64,000 nucleotides of DNA from Alternaria dauci (taxonomy: Eukaryota > Ascomycota > Dothideomycetes > Pleosporales > Pleosporaceae): contig NC_091280.1 of assembly GCF_042100115.1 (NCBI RefSeq), positions 2,108,001 to 2,172,000 of the forward strand, read 5' to 3'. A program made the translations under genes and the position numbers. Shown here one piece after another: positions 42,876 through 59,712 of this stretch; position 1 is the first letter of the stretch, and each line of letters begins with the position of its first letter. The notes beneath the pieces are model-generated. The model saw nothing but the letters and a program-made list of their open reading frames with translations, made no database searches and was not told where the DNA came from.

Positions 42876-44168
42876 ATGCGGATCGCAGGATTCCTTGGGT
42901 TAGCTGCCCTCTTTGCTACCGTCGCCGGGGACATCTGTCAAGAGTAAGCACTGCCTCACTACCTGTTTCAGCGCTGTCGACACATCGTAGTACTACGATA
43001 TCCCCGTAGATATATGATAGAAGAGCTCACTCTGACCTCCAGCTGCTCAACTAATAGCGTATTCTCCGCCAACTACAAGATCCTGGGGCCGCTGGATGCT
43101 GGTTTTGTCGCCGTCTCACCGAATCCAAACAAAGACTTTTTCTCTGCCAAAAGAATCGAGCCGGCAACAGATGAAGTTTGGAATCGTTGCAAGCGAAAAG
43201 GATGTATATTGGAATGGTCGATGCACCATAGTGACAACGAAGTCGGGCCCTTTTTCGTACCTCCCCGCACAAGTGCACAATCTCCATACCAACGGTGGGA
43301 TGACCTCGCCACGTGGTATTGGCACCCATATCCGGAAGCCTGGACGCAAAACGAGGACGAATTTCAATTGCACGATGAATGGGGTATCGGCGATGCATTA
43401 GACGAGCTTGGAGTTTCCTCGTACACGTACATGCAAGAGGGAGGCAAAAATCGAATCCTCGGTGTCGTCCACAAAGTCCCTCAAGATTCGCCTGTTGTTG
43501 ACCTTCAGACGTACCAAGTCAGCGGCCAGACGTACCGGGCTACCGGTGCTGATTTTATGCTTTCGCTCAACACAGAAGAGGGTGTCATCATTGGTTTGTA
43601 TCGCCACGGCCCCGCAGTTACTGCTGAAAAGAGGAAGCCACCGGTTCCAGCAGCTCAAATGCCTAGACTCCATCAATTTTCTGATGTGGGCTGGCTCATA
43701 TGGCAAGAGATGACCAGGAGGGATGGCCGTGATGCCAAGAACCTTCGATATTTGATCTCTGTCTTTATCGATAATAAAGAGACCAGGTCAGTGTGCCGGA
43801 GAGTGTTCGACAACAACAATCATGAGAAGCTTAGGCCATGGCCGGGGCTTACATTGGACGCTGGTACAGATGACTTTCACGCCATCCTGGGTACCCCGAA
43901 CATACAAGGCTACGGGTACATGCTGATTCAGCACAAAGCACAACTTGGGCACATGTATATCAGCAGAATACAAGTCTTCCAATGTACTAACAAAGAACTG
44001 TGTATCGTCGCGCATGTATCCCAACCCAGGCCTGCTCCAGAGCCCGACCCAGAGCCCACTCCAGAGCAGGTTCCAAACGAGGGCGTTGCGGAGCATATCT
44101 CAGGTAGAGTAAGACGCGACGAACACCATAACTTGGTGCGTACACACAAGATCTTGGCGAAGCTATGA
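42876..44168 (+). CDS. secreted hypothetical protein, 408 aa, two exons
   Basis: Exons 42876-42943 and 43010-44168 joined across a 66-nt intron (GTAAGC...CGTAG, phase 2). Exon 1 encodes a clear signal peptide (MRIAGFLGLAALFATVAG), with cleavage likely before DICQEY. The mature protein is about 390 aa with few Cys (ICQ, SSCS, NRCKRKGC, SVC, QCT, LCI) and several Trp-rich stretches (RWDDLATWYWHPYPEAW). Near the C-terminus is a Pro/Glu repeat (PEPDPEPTPEQ), then GRVRRDEHH, a possible Kex2-type dibasic site. I do not recognise the family. The genome context and features fit a secreted, possibly host- or niche-related protein; that is inference only. The frame after splicing is exactly 409 codons including stop. 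Confidence 0.75.
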
Positions 44169-45074
44169 GAAGTAGGCGTGGGCGCGGGAAAGAGGAATAT
44201 CAGGTACCTACCTAGGTAGTCTTGTGATTGTCATCCGGGTGTGTTTGCGTGTCTTGGATTTGGATGCTGAGTCGCGATTGCCTTGATTAGATGTGAATTA
44301 AGTTCTTTGCTTTCCGAACTGGTACTTTCTCAACCGTCAGTCCAATTCAATCCCGCCTCTTTTTCGCTTTGGAAATGCTCGATCCAGTCAGACAGCTCCA
44401 TCCACGCCACGCCTTGTAGGCAAAAGTAAATCCATATTGCCAGCCAATGACACGACCTCTACGTGCGCATCGCGACGAAGCGGATCCGGCAGCCGTGTGT
44501 GTGTGCCCGCATGTTATTATGAGGGGACCCGAACGCAGGGTAAGTTACTTGACATATACTGCAGCAAGCTCCGCTGCGTTTCTGACCCAAACTTGCGTCG
44601 CTCAACCACAGAATTCCCGCCTTGCGCCATCAATGGAGGATCAGCAGTCGTGTCGTGCAGCCGTGTCTGCTTCGGCACACCAGTACGTCAGGCTTGGCCA
44701 AACGTCATATGCCACAGCTGCCCCGCGCTGTGGGATGAAGGCGCACACATGACAGCGAACGAAGGAACATCTGCCGCCATTCCAGGCAACCAATTCGCAT
44801 CAACACAATGCGACCATGGGGTATTAGCCGTTCCCCCGAGCGAGGTACTCGTGACAGGTCCGGGCCATGTTCGTCTGGGACAGCGTAAAGGCTCTTCCTT
44901 GCCTCCTCGGCTTTCCTTACCCCGCTAGCGACTCAAGCGACTAAGCCTGTTGACATATCAGCCGAGTATCTTCGCCGTATTTCGCAACCGGGACCGCGGC
45001 CGGTAGCGAACGAAACGACTTCTGGACGCCCGTGGTTCTGCGTTTCCGAGGTTATACCACACCACCTATCAGCC
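44169..45074. other. 0.9-kb region upstream of isocitrate dehydrogenase
   Basis: Contains palindrome copy 4 and the presumed promoter of the dehydrogenase. A 163-codon Cys-containing frame (44437-44928) was not accepted. Confidence 0.45.
44209..44218. repeat. TACCTAGGTA palindrome, copy 4
   Basis: Perfect copy 40 bp after the stop of the secreted unknown, directly preceded by GGTACC. Confidence 0.8.
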
Positions 45075-46633
45075 ATGAGGTCTGCGACTACAGCGCCCGC
45101 CGCTTTCCGCGCCGCAACCTCCGTTGCACGACTCCCCCGACGACAGACTTGCAGCTTTGCGACGCGCTGTTTAGCTTCCCAGACAGCTGCGAGATCGGCC
45201 CAATTTTCGAGCCCGCGACGAACCACCGCACACAGCGCCCCAACAGCAACACCCAGTCTGTATACCCAAATTGGACAGTACAGGATGGCGTCCCAGACAG
45301 GAATCAAGAAGATCAAGGTCAAGAACCCGGTGGTGGAGCTGGACGGTGATGAGATGACCAGGATCATCTGGCAGGTCATCAAGGACAAATTCATCCACCC
45401 CTACCTCGACATCGACCTCAAGTACTACGATCTTGGCCTGCCATACCGTGACGAGACCGACGATCAAGTCACGCTCGATGCCGCCGAGGCTATCAAGAAG
45501 TACTCTGTTGGTGTCAAATGCGCGACAATCACCCCAGATGAGCAGCGCGTCGAGGAGTTCAAGCTCAAGAAGATGTGGCTGTCGCCAAATGGCACCATTC
45601 GAAACATTCTGTATGTCGTGCACTGGGGCAATGGAAGAAGCATGGCTGACAGCATATTTTAGAGGAGGCACCGTGTTCCGCGCGCCCATCGTCATTCCCA
45701 CCATCCCCCGTCTCGTCCCCGGCTGGAAGCAGCCCATCATCATCGGCCGTCACGCTTTCGGCGACCAATACCGTGCGAAAGACCGCGTTATCCCCGGCGA
45801 AGGCACACTCGAGATGGTCTTTACCCCCAAGGGCGGCAAGCCTGAGGTCATCAAGGTCTACGACTTCCCTGCGGAGGGTGGTGTCGCGCAGACCCAGTAC
45901 AACACTACCGAGTCCATCGCTGGTTTCGCACACGCCTCTTTCAAGATGGCCTTGGACAAGAAGCTGCCTCTGTATATGAGCACCAAGAACACCATTCTTA
46001 AGGCGTACGATGGAAAGTTCAAGGATGTCTTCCAAGCCATCTACGACAGCGAGTACAAGAAGGACTTTGAGGCCGCCAAGATCTGGTATGAGCACCGTCT
46101 GATTGACGACATGGTTGCCCAGATGATCAAGAGCGAGGGTGGCTACATTATGGCCTTGAAGAGTGCGTACATGTCCCACAGCTTACAAGACTCTACTGAC
46201 ATTTCTAGACTACGATGGAGACGTCCAGTCCGACATCGTCGCTCAAGGTTTCGGCTCCCTCGGCCTTATGACCTCCACCCTCATCACCCCTGACGGCAAA
46301 ACATTCGAAGCCGAAGCCGCGCACGGCACCGTCACCCGCCACTTCCGGGAACACCAGAAGGGCAACGAGACCTCGACCAACCCCATCGCCTCCATCTATG
46401 CCTGGACACAAGGTCTGGCTAAGCGTGGTGAGCTAGACAACACCCCTGAGCTCGTCGTTTTCGCCCAGCAGCTCGAGAAAGCTTGCGTGGACACTGTGGA
46501 TATCGATAAGATCATGACTAAGGATCTGGCCCTTGCGTGCGGAAAGAAGGACCGGGGTTCTTGGGTCACCACCAACGAGTACCTCGATGCGGTAGAGAGG
46601 AGATTGAAGGCGAGCTTGAAGGAAAAGCTATAG
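45075..46633 (+). CDS. IDP1: NADP-dependent isocitrate dehydrogenase, mitochondrial, 486 aa, three exons
   Basis: Oxidatively decarboxylates isocitrate to 2-oxoglutarate with NADP. Exons 45075-45610, 45663-46162 and 46209-46633, with introns of 52 nt (GTATGT...TTTAG) and 46 nt (GTGCGT...TCTAG). The joined frame is exact. The enzyme core begins near residue 72 with [37 protein letters not shown] and [19 protein letters not shown] are signature blocks reconstituted by splicing, which confirms both introns. Residues 1-65 are Arg/Ser/Ala-rich, a mitochondrial presequence. An in-frame Met71 (45285, MASQTG) sits exactly where cytosolic forms start, so a second transcript could give an extramitochondrial isoform. 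The C-terminus is KEKL, which is not a standard peroxisomal signal. Confidence 0.96.
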
Positions 46634-47133
46634 ATGCATACAAGTTGAATAGCTGCGGCAAGGTTTGGATCAACATCCATTGGGAATATCATAATACCTA
46701 GCTACCCTGTAGACGGAACTCTGCTTACTCTTGGGCAGGAAGCAATCATCCTCCAAGTAAATTAGGCCTGTGCATCTCTCCGTTTCCCAGTGAGGCGACG
46801 CGGCGCAACGCATCTTTTTTTGGTATGGAGCTCGTGCCACGCAGTCTCCACATGTTCCCGAAGCACGTTTCTTTTGATGAGCTGAGTGCACGCTAATTTC
46901 CGACGATACCTAACTCCTCAAAAAGAATCGAGCCTCTTGCATGTCTCACTGCAGTATGCATATGCGGGACGATTTGATGTTTGTTTGTCACACAACTGGT
47001 CGCAGAAGATTTGTCGCGTTTTCATCTTGAACTCCCTATAGTTTGCTTGATTGATCCATTCCTTAGCAGTCTTGCGTGCAGCGCTCTTGGTCTCTCCAGC
47101 ACTTGCTGTCCGTCTCATCATAGACGGAATCAC
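46634..47133. other. intergenic
   Basis: 3' region of the dehydrogenase and upstream region of the S/T-P-rich gene. The frame of the latter is open upstream to 46981, but that part looks non-coding. Confidence 0.5.
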
Positions 47134-50100
47134 ATGATGGAGCCGTTCACCGGTATCGATAACGGGATCATCCCCACTGCAGCGGCCATGGCCTCTAGTG
47201 CGAACCCGACCACCACACCAGCCTCTGTACCAAACGAGAACGCTGGAATTACAGCCACCATTACCACGCCGCTGTCGTCTCCTACAAAGCACAGCAGTCC
47301 CTCTACTCCTGATCAAACTCCATTGCGTCAACGCTTTCTGCGGGCGGTCTCTATGTCGCCTGCGATACCGTCTCGCCCGTCTATGGGGGGCCGCAAGACG
47401 TCGGAGAAGGCGCGCGATAGCCCAATCGTAGTCCGCCATACACCCAAGAAGACGAATCAGCCGCCGATGAAGCTCGAAGTCGGCCAGGGTGCGTTCTACT
47501 TTTCCATTGAGCTAGCACCCAGTAAGATCACAAGCAAGAAGAGCGGGGCGACAAGCAAGAGCGGGACGCCCAAAAGAGGAGAGACGCCTACCAGGACGCG
47601 GACGCCCAGCCCGTTGAAGAATGAGAGCCCAACGAAAGAAGACGCAGCAGGTACGCCCACGAAGACGACACGCAGCCCGCTGAAGCGAAGAGAGACGATC
47701 CACCAGATCTCTGCGAGACCTTTGTTTGGTACACCAACGAGGACGACGACGCCCAAGCAAAACACGGATCCGCAAACTCCTACCCGGAGGACGCCCAGTC
47801 CGCGAAAGGCCCTCAGCGCGGTGAATCAGAGCCCCACTAGGATATCTGTAGGAACACCAAGGAGGAAGGCGCTGGGTGACACGTCTGGTAGCAACCGCCC
47901 TGGAAGTTCGGTCAAGCGCTCGATCGAGCAGGACGCATCGCCCACAGATCCGATCAAGACATTTTCCCTATTGGCGAACAAAGTTCGAGCAGAATCAAAA
48001 CACACATCCAGGAAACCAGTCGCAGGTCTAGTCAGTCTGGAAGATGGACATGTTCCAAACATAAATCCAGTCGCGACTGCCTTCACCAGCCCGCCACCCC
48101 CACATACTGAATCCACAGGGCAGGCGCCAGCCGCAAAAACCAGCCCAGAAAACATCGGTCAGCTTATGGCGAGCCTTATCAGCGACAGTACCAGCACCCA
48201 TGACTGGGCATCTTCCCACCACAACAGCGACACGATCTCTCCCGTACCGACGCCCTTACGCAAGGCTGGAGAGAAGCTCAAACTGGGAGAGTCGCCCTCT
48301 TTCCTGCGCATGTCAGCCAATGGAACCACGACCGTCACTAGCGAAGACCCTGTCGCCGATATCATCAAGATAGGGTCGCTGGTTCGGCACGAACCTGCGT
48401 CAACTGAACTACAACCGGATCGAAGCAGGCCGATTAGAAGCTCATCGTCTGGACTCATGGCAGCAGAAGCTCCATCACCTATCCCCGACGGTCAGGTGAC
48501 TAAGCTTGATCACGCTGAAGACATGTCACAAGAACCGCGACGTGCATTTCCATCGCGTCAAGGTAATCTGGAACCTATGAGTACTCTGGATATAATGCGC
48601 AAGGTACCAGCCCCACCACTTCTCCCACTTTCTTTCCCAAAGCAGAGGTCGGAGACAACGCAGCGCGAACTGTCTCAAAAGGAACGCCAAGCTAGTGGGC
48701 AAGAAATGGAGAAAGCCCTACCAAAATCGTTCCTGCCTATGCCTGCAAACCGGCAAAGACGGGTAGGCACTGACCCAGGCGTGCTTCTGAAGATGCAGAA
48801 GGATATGGTCAATTTGGAAGCGACCATGCGCCATTCGGCGGGAGTCATCGACCCAGACTTTTGCGGACCTCTTCACCTAAACGGGCTTCCAGAAATGCCG
48901 AATGGTCTCTTCGTCAGGAACCAACAGGATGTCAGAAGCCCAGGCGCTGCGGGCACACCACAGGTACTCAGTAGAGCTACCTCTGACGACTCGCATGAAT
49001 CAGTGCAGGCGAATGGAGAGAAAGGTATTGGAACACCGATGGCAGCCGCAAGAGTATCTAGTGCGCCACGCATACCCCGGTGGAAGCCCGGCGGTACAAC
49101 GCCAGCACTTGTGAAGGAAGACCGCCTCGCTGCCGCCAAGCGAAGGGACTCTCAGAGCCAGGGTGCAGACAAAACGGTCGCTCTGGGAAGAGCCCGTCCT
49201 CGTGCGGAGAGTGTGGTGTCAAGACCAAACAAGTCGGGCATGGTGACTAGCACGCTTCGTCGTAAGACGCTAGCGACGCCTATCAAACCAACGGTGTCTC
49301 TTGAAGCTACAAATCGTAGCTCACCACACAGCCGAATACCATCTCTCACGTCTGCTGATACAAAGAGCAACACGCCGCCCGTTCCAAGAATTGTACGAAA
49401 GCCTCTTCCTGGTACTTCGGGTCCCGGTAAGTCCGTTGCAGCCTTGAAAGATCGTCTACCAAATGTACCATCCGCTCCCATCAATCCTCGCCCTGTCCCG
49501 ACTCGAAAGCCTCTCCGCCCATCCGCTATAGAGCCATACAATCCATCAGCGGACCCACGACCGTACGAACAGAAGTTTGCTAGTGCAGGAGACATTGCCG
49601 ACCGCCTTGCTGGGTGGCATAATGAAGATCGGAAGAAGGCGCAAGCAGATCGCCTTACTATCCCAACAAGACCAGCCAACAAAACACCAGCGAAGAGCCA
49701 GGCCAACGAGTCCACCACACCGGACGGCTCTCCTACCCAGACACTTACGCTGAATATGGTATCCGCTGCGACGAACTCTTCCAACCCCCTCTCTCCTACC
49801 AGCGACACAAGGTCGACGCCATTCTCCGCTAAGCCTCCTCCACCAACAACACCCAAAGCCAAGCCACGTGCCCCAGCACCCGCGCCAAAGACTCCAGTCC
49901 CCAAGACTCCCGCTCTCGGTACCCGCAAGGCCGCCGTCAACGATCACAGGAAACCTATCACTACTAGTGCTGCTGCCGGTGCTGCTGCCAAGACTCCAGT
50001 GAGTCGCCGTGTACCTGTTCTCGATCGTAACGCGACGCGCACACCCAGTAAGGCCATTGTGAGCAGCCTAGATGCCGCGATTGATCGAAAGATTGCAGAA

Positions 50101-50187
50101 GATGCAAGGAGAGGATTAGAATTCACCCCTGGTGGAAACAGGTTGAGGGACTTGTTGGACGCAAAGAGCGGGAAGATAGATGAATGA
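47134..50187 (+). CDS. S/T-P-rich disordered protein, 1017 aa
   Basis: A long intronless frame with no recognised domain. Residues about 1-330 are packed with proline-directed sites of the CDK type (S/T-P-x-K/R): TPKR, SPLK, TPTK, SPLKRR, TPTR, SPRK and TPRRK. Only a short stretch (VGQGAFYFSIELAPSK, about 115-130) looks structured. The middle has TPLRKAGEKLKLG and a helical LLKMQKDMVNLEATMR. The C-terminus is basic and Pro/Ala-rich, then ends in the well-ordered AAIDRKIAEDARRGLEF and RLRDLLDAKSG. The pattern suggests a cell-cycle-regulated cytoskeletal or chromosome-associated scaffold, by composition only. The start at 47134 (tandem ATG ATG) is preferred over 46981, whose extra residues are hydrophobic and unlike the rest. 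Confidence 0.8.
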   Translation: MMEPFTGIDNGIIPTAAAMASSANPTTTPASVPNENAGITATITTPLSSPTKHSSPSTPDQTPLRQRFLRAVSMSPAIPSRPSMGGRKTSEKARDSPIVVRHTPKKTNQPPMKLEVGQGAFYFSIELAPSKITSKKSGATSKSGTPKRGETPTRTRTPSPLKNESPTKEDAAGTPTKTTRSPLKRRETIHQISARPLFGTPTRTTTPKQNTDPQTPTRRTPSPRKALSAVNQSPTRISVGTPRRKALGDTSGSNRPGSSVKRSIEQDASPTDPIKTFSLLANKVRAESKHTSRKPVAGLVSLEDGHVPNINPVATAFTSPPPPHTESTGQAPAAKTSPENIGQLMASLISDSTSTHDWASSHHNSDTISPVPTPLRKAGEKLKLGESPSFLRMSANGTTTVTSEDPVADIIKIGSLVRHEPASTELQPDRSRPIRSSSSGLMAAEAPSPIPDGQVTKLDHAEDMSQEPRRAFPSRQGNLEPMSTLDIMRKVPAPPLLPLSFPKQRSETTQRELSQKERQASGQEMEKALPKSFLPMPANRQRRVGTDPGVLLKMQKDMVNLEATMRHSAGVIDPDFCGPLHLNGLPEMPNGLFVRNQQDVRSPGAAGTPQVLSRATSDDSHESVQANGEKGIGTPMAAARVSSAPRIPRWKPGGTTPALVKEDRLAAAKRRDSQSQGADKTVALGRARPRAESVVSRPNKSGMVTSTLRRKTLATPIKPTVSLEATNRSSPHSRIPSLTSADTKSNTPPVPRIVRKPLPGTSGPGKSVAALKDRLPNVPSAPINPRPVPTRKPLRPSAIEPYNPSADPRPYEQKFASAGDIADRLAGWHNEDRKKAQADRLTIPTRPANKTPAKSQANESTTPDGSPTQTLTLNMVSAATNSSNPLSPTSDTRSTPFSAKPPPPTTPKAKPRAPAPAPKTPVPKTPALGTRKAAVNDHRKPITTSAAAGAAAKTPVSRRVPVLDRNATRTPSKAIVSSLDAAIDRKIAEDARRGLEFTPGGNRLRDLLDAKSGKIDE

Positions 50188-50548
50188 TTAAATGGGCGGG
50201 GATCGGGCAAGTTTAAGTAGGTGTTTTATTTCGGAAGGTATTTGTGAATGGACGGTCGGCCGCATGATGGCGTTATGTTACTGTCATCGCATGCGCTTCT
50301 GAGGGCACGAAAAGTACGCCGGTCATCTACGACTACGGTGGGTGTACGTAGCTTCTAGATTGATGATCTGCAATAGAACAATGTACACATGCAGTGATAG
50401 ACCAATAATATAGTCACACTTTGTTTAAATTTATTAGCCTACTGTCTTCGTATCAGTCTGGATGTAAGACAGCATGAATACGTCAATGTTCAAGGCTCTA
50501 TGGCTGAGAATACCTCTTTCTCATCAATCTAGGTACCAAGCATGCTCT
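50188..50548. other. intergenic, convergent 3' ends
   Basis: Between the S/T-P-rich gene and the F-box-type gene. No gene seen. Confidence 0.5.
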
Positions 50549-51491
50549 TCATAGAAACAACGTCCTCGTTTCTTTTTCGGTGCCTGCCAAATGTCCGACG
50601 ACCATGCTGCGCATCCAGCTGCGAGCAACCATACCCAGGCTTCCGCTGACGCACCAGAATACAAAACTCCGACCATAACGATTGTTCAAATGATCAACAA
50701 AGTTTTTGAAGATGCGAATTTTCTCTTTGTCGCTCGCTCCGTTGTCAATTCTAGCTCGTAAATGTAACGCGACATGTTCACCGTAGAACGTCACTCCGTC
50801 GGGGAGTATATCTTTGTCGGGGCTTTGAAAACGGACATGTATTGCTGTTATAACTTCCTCTCCTGATTTTCTGTCGACAGCCGTCGTATCATATGGCGAC
50901 ATCAGGAGATGGATGGGGAATTCGCGCGTCACGTTGTTCACGTGGGGATCTTCCGAGGCGGTCATGGAAAAATTAAATAGACTTGGATCCACGCGTAGAA
51001 GAGGAAGAAGATCGATGCTGGGGTCTGTTCGTCCTAATTTAAGGTTGTTGACCTTCCTCAATACTTTTATGACGGTGGCAGTCAGAGCTGCATCGGCGAG
51101 GGGAAAGGTTTCGAGGTAGCTTGGCACCTCATCCGTAGCAATGACCGGTCGAACCACGACCATGTAGAGCGGCTGAAACTCGCTACGAAGCATCCGGTTT
51201 GCTTGGGTGAGGCCAAGATACTGACGATGAGGATGGCGGCCCATTGAAAAGCTTTCAGAATTGGATGACCAATCGGGATACGGGCGGTATAGACGGATCT
51301 CTTTGGGCCCTTTGTCGTCGGTGATGGCTTTGTATATGCGATTGCGTAGCTCTGCAGCAGAGATTGGTATACGATAAGATCAAGGTAAACAAGAGACGAC
51401 ACTCACCGCCAGGCAGCTCCAGAAGGCGAGATACTCCAGCTGGGGCTGATGGGTTGGTCTTGACCATGTTGGTGTCCATATGTAGTCGCAT
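50549..51491 (-). CDS. F-box-like/2EXR-type hypothetical protein, 295 aa, two exons
   Basis: Exons 51491-51407 and 51351-50549 joined across a 55-nt intron (GTGAGT...TGCAG, phase 1). Splicing rebuilds LLELPGELRNRIYKAI, the LP-x-E-L-R-N-x-I-Y signature at the start of a large fungal family of F-box-like proteins. After it come LGLTQANRMLRSEFQPLY, typical of the same family, and a C-terminal part (about 110-290) with no recognised domain. Fungal genomes hold many copies; a role as a substrate adaptor for ubiquitin ligases is possible but unproven for this subgroup. The start is at MRLHMDTNM; Met5 or Met9 are alternatives. Confidence 0.8.
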
Positions 51492-51944
51492 GCGCGTGTA
51501 GGAGAGCACAGTATCTGACTGAGAAAGTGTGGTTGAAGGGAAGGTGATTGAGAAACAGGTCGCAAATCTCAGCAAGAAGTGGAGGTCACACTGGAGCGTG
51601 CACGGACACGGGTGAGAGGGCGTGACCAAACGGTGCGACTCTCACTTGGTGGCATAGACCCACTTTTGGTTTCATTTTGGTCAATCACTCAAGGAGGTCA
51701 CCTTGCAGATAGCGGCTTCATTCTCACCTGGCCAACTTGTGAGCGAAGAAGACATGCAGGCGGAAGCTAATCGCTGTCCAAGCAACCATATGATAATGGA
51801 CGAAACAATGGAAATCATTCTGGCCAAGAAGATGCGATTGATACCTCTGTATTCGTGGCTGGTAATAATACCAGCTCAATGCTTCAAACACTAATCATCC
51901 GTCAAAATGCAAATCAAGCACCAAACGCCAACAAACCAATCCAT

Positions 51945-53733
51945 CTACGCTATCTTCACCTCCACATCCTCAGCGCCAACCAACTCCCCCCTCTCATCCC
52001 TCTCCCACTCACACTCTCCCCAATCCGTCGTCTTACAAGGCACACACGCACTTCCGTCCCCCAAGCTACGACACGCATCTACCCCCAACCCCCTAATCTT
52101 ACACCTCTTACACACAGCCAGCTTCTTCCCCCTCTTAAGCTCATCTCTCCAATTCTCATCATCCATAATCCGGTAATTAATACCATTAAAGCGCCAAAAG
52201 TCATCACTGTCATACATGAGCTCCTCAACCGGCAACTCCTCGCCATGCATATACGGCGGGATAAACGATTTGCCGGACGGAAATGTCTCCCGCGAGACCA
52301 GAAAATGCGCATTCGCACTGTAGCACTTGAGCATCGAAGCAATCTTGTACGTAGCCGCGCGGTCAAAAAACAGTGCGCTGAGCAGGTGCGCTTGCTCCGT
52401 TGCGTCGACGATTTCAAAGAGCCGGAAGAACGAGTGGTCGGAAAACTTGAGGTGCAGTGTAAATCCATCTGCTAGCGTCCGTGGCAGACACGCATCTACG
52501 AGCGAGGTGAGGGAGCGGAACGCGATGTCGGATAGGGAGCGCAGGTCGTGGCCGGAGTTGATGGAGATGGCGGAGTCGAGCATCTTGAGCGATTTGAGGG
52601 CGGGTGGGAAGCCGCTTTGACGTAGGTAGTAGTACAGGTGTGATTCGAAGCCCAGTTCGAGGTACTCTAGATCGACGAGGGAGCGTAGCTTTTCGGCGCC
52701 TTCGGGGTCGGTGTCGCGTGCGGTTAGATAGCCAACGTGGCCGCCGCAGTGGGTCAGGCGCTGTAGCGAGTGCGCTTGCTTCTGCAGTGCGAGGAGAAAT
52801 TGGCGGGAAGAGGTGCGGCGTTCGGGATCCGTGGATGGTTGGCATTCCGGGAATACGTGCAGTCGCTCCCCGATCGAAAGTTCCTTGAGGGCTTTGGGTA
52901 GGCCTAGGACCTGATCGAGAAATTTTACGTTGACGTTGCATTCAATAAGCGTCAGAGAGCGGAGAGGCGTCGTCTTGGTCGCCGATTCGGATACCTCGAG
53001 TTCTCCGTCAAAGTCCAAACACGACAATGTGATGTTCTGTAAGGTCGGATGTTTAAACATGGCAACAGCGCGGCCTACTTTATATTTGTTGGCTCCCGAG
53101 CCATGTGCGTGTAGCGTCACTACGTCCTGTTAGCCAAGCTCCTCCGTATCGAAACTCCAACTCACGTGATTGTAGCATCGGCAGCGTCATCGGCATTCCC
53201 GAACGTGGATACACTGATCCTGCAAGCAAATTCGTGTAGTCAATCCTCGAGTACCCATCAAAGTAGATACCGCCGTGTTGCCACTCCACATTGTTCGGAC
53301 AAGGACTCTCAATGTGCAGATGGCGCAGTTTACTCATCAGGCTCAAAGAGTGGTTTAATTCCTCTATCCCGTCGCGGTACGTGTCGTTGTATCGAATGGC
53401 CAGATCCTGGATATAGTCCATCCGGTCATCCCTGCTGTTGAGCGCTGTGGCAATGCTACGCGCATGTTCCCCTGTCAAAACTTCCAACTTGCGCCAGACA
53501 AAAGGTTCTACAAGCCCTTGGAACCGCGTGCACGTCGCAGCAAGGCTGCACAGAGCATCCTGGCTGTCGACGTGGTCGATGATGTTGAGGAGTAGTTCAT
53601 CGACGAGGCGCAAAAGTCCGCTCTCGGCTGGGCCAAGCATAGTGATTCCGATTCCTTGACGTGCCTTTGTGAAGGTAAAACCGGAATGACGCGTCTTGCG
53701 TTTTTTGGCTCCTGCAAAGGATATGCTTGGCAT
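51945..53733 (-). CDS. F-box protein with leucine-rich-like repeats, 580 aa, two exons
   Basis: Exons 53733-53166 and 53119-51945 joined across a 46-nt intron (GTGAGT...CGTAG, phase 1; GGCTAAC branch site). The joined frame is exactly 581 codons including stop. The F-box lies at about 40-85: LLRLVDELLLNIIDHVDSQD, ALCSLAATCTRFQGLVEPF and VWRKL. Irregular Leu-rich repeats follow (LRHLHIES, LQNITLSCLDF, LRSLTLIECNV, LEYLELGFE, LKSLKMLDS). The C-terminal 100 residues have Cys-rich CKRCKIRGLGVD and CVPCKTTDWGECEWE, a possible small metal-binding finger. The likely role is substrate adaptor in an SCF ubiquitin ligase; the target is unknown. Start Met1 adds a basic N-terminus; Met32 is an alternative. 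Confidence 0.85.
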
Positions 53734-54293
53734 CCAAATATTCCAGAAGTGGGTTTATACTTGAGCAGAAGACAGCGTGGGGTGTTTGTGGGTTTGGAGA
53801 TGGTCGTGCAGGCGGAGATAATGTCGGTGCTGTTCAGCCACCAAGACCGGGATGATGTCAGGCACTAGTACGATTAAGGTCTAATGTACCACGTGAAGAT
53901 TGGTATTCGTGCATCAGCCCAATATTGTCTGTCGCACTTCTCCCATAGTCTATCAGATGACATGTGTCCTTTCTGCAGCCAGTCGTATGGCATAGATGCA
54001 TTGGCTATACCCTTGTGCGTTCCAGTGACCGAAGCTGCCACGTTAACCTACAAGCTTGCAGTCATAGACATATTTTGGGAGAAGCACTTTCTAGCAATGT
54101 CTGGCGAAACAAACTAAGATGCATGAATGAATATATTGGTGATGGAATATACTTTTTCTACCAGTTCATGCTAAGTCAATACTGAACCCCCATCCTTACT
54201 GTATCGACCCAAGCGTATCTACATATCAACCAATCAGTCCGTCTGGTTGACCACAACATCCTACTCACAGTCAGCATTCATTCACGCATCACA
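53734..54293. other. intergenic
   Basis: 3' region of the AROM gene and upstream region of the F-box gene, both on the minus strand. Small plus-strand frames are not supported. Confidence 0.5.

Positions 54294-59712
<5,419 letters not shown>

Noticed and set aside
44437..44928. 163-codon Cys-containing plus-strand frame upstream of isocitrate dehydrogenase
   Set aside because: Several frames overlap here, no domain is visible, and the region is the expected promoter of the dehydrogenase.
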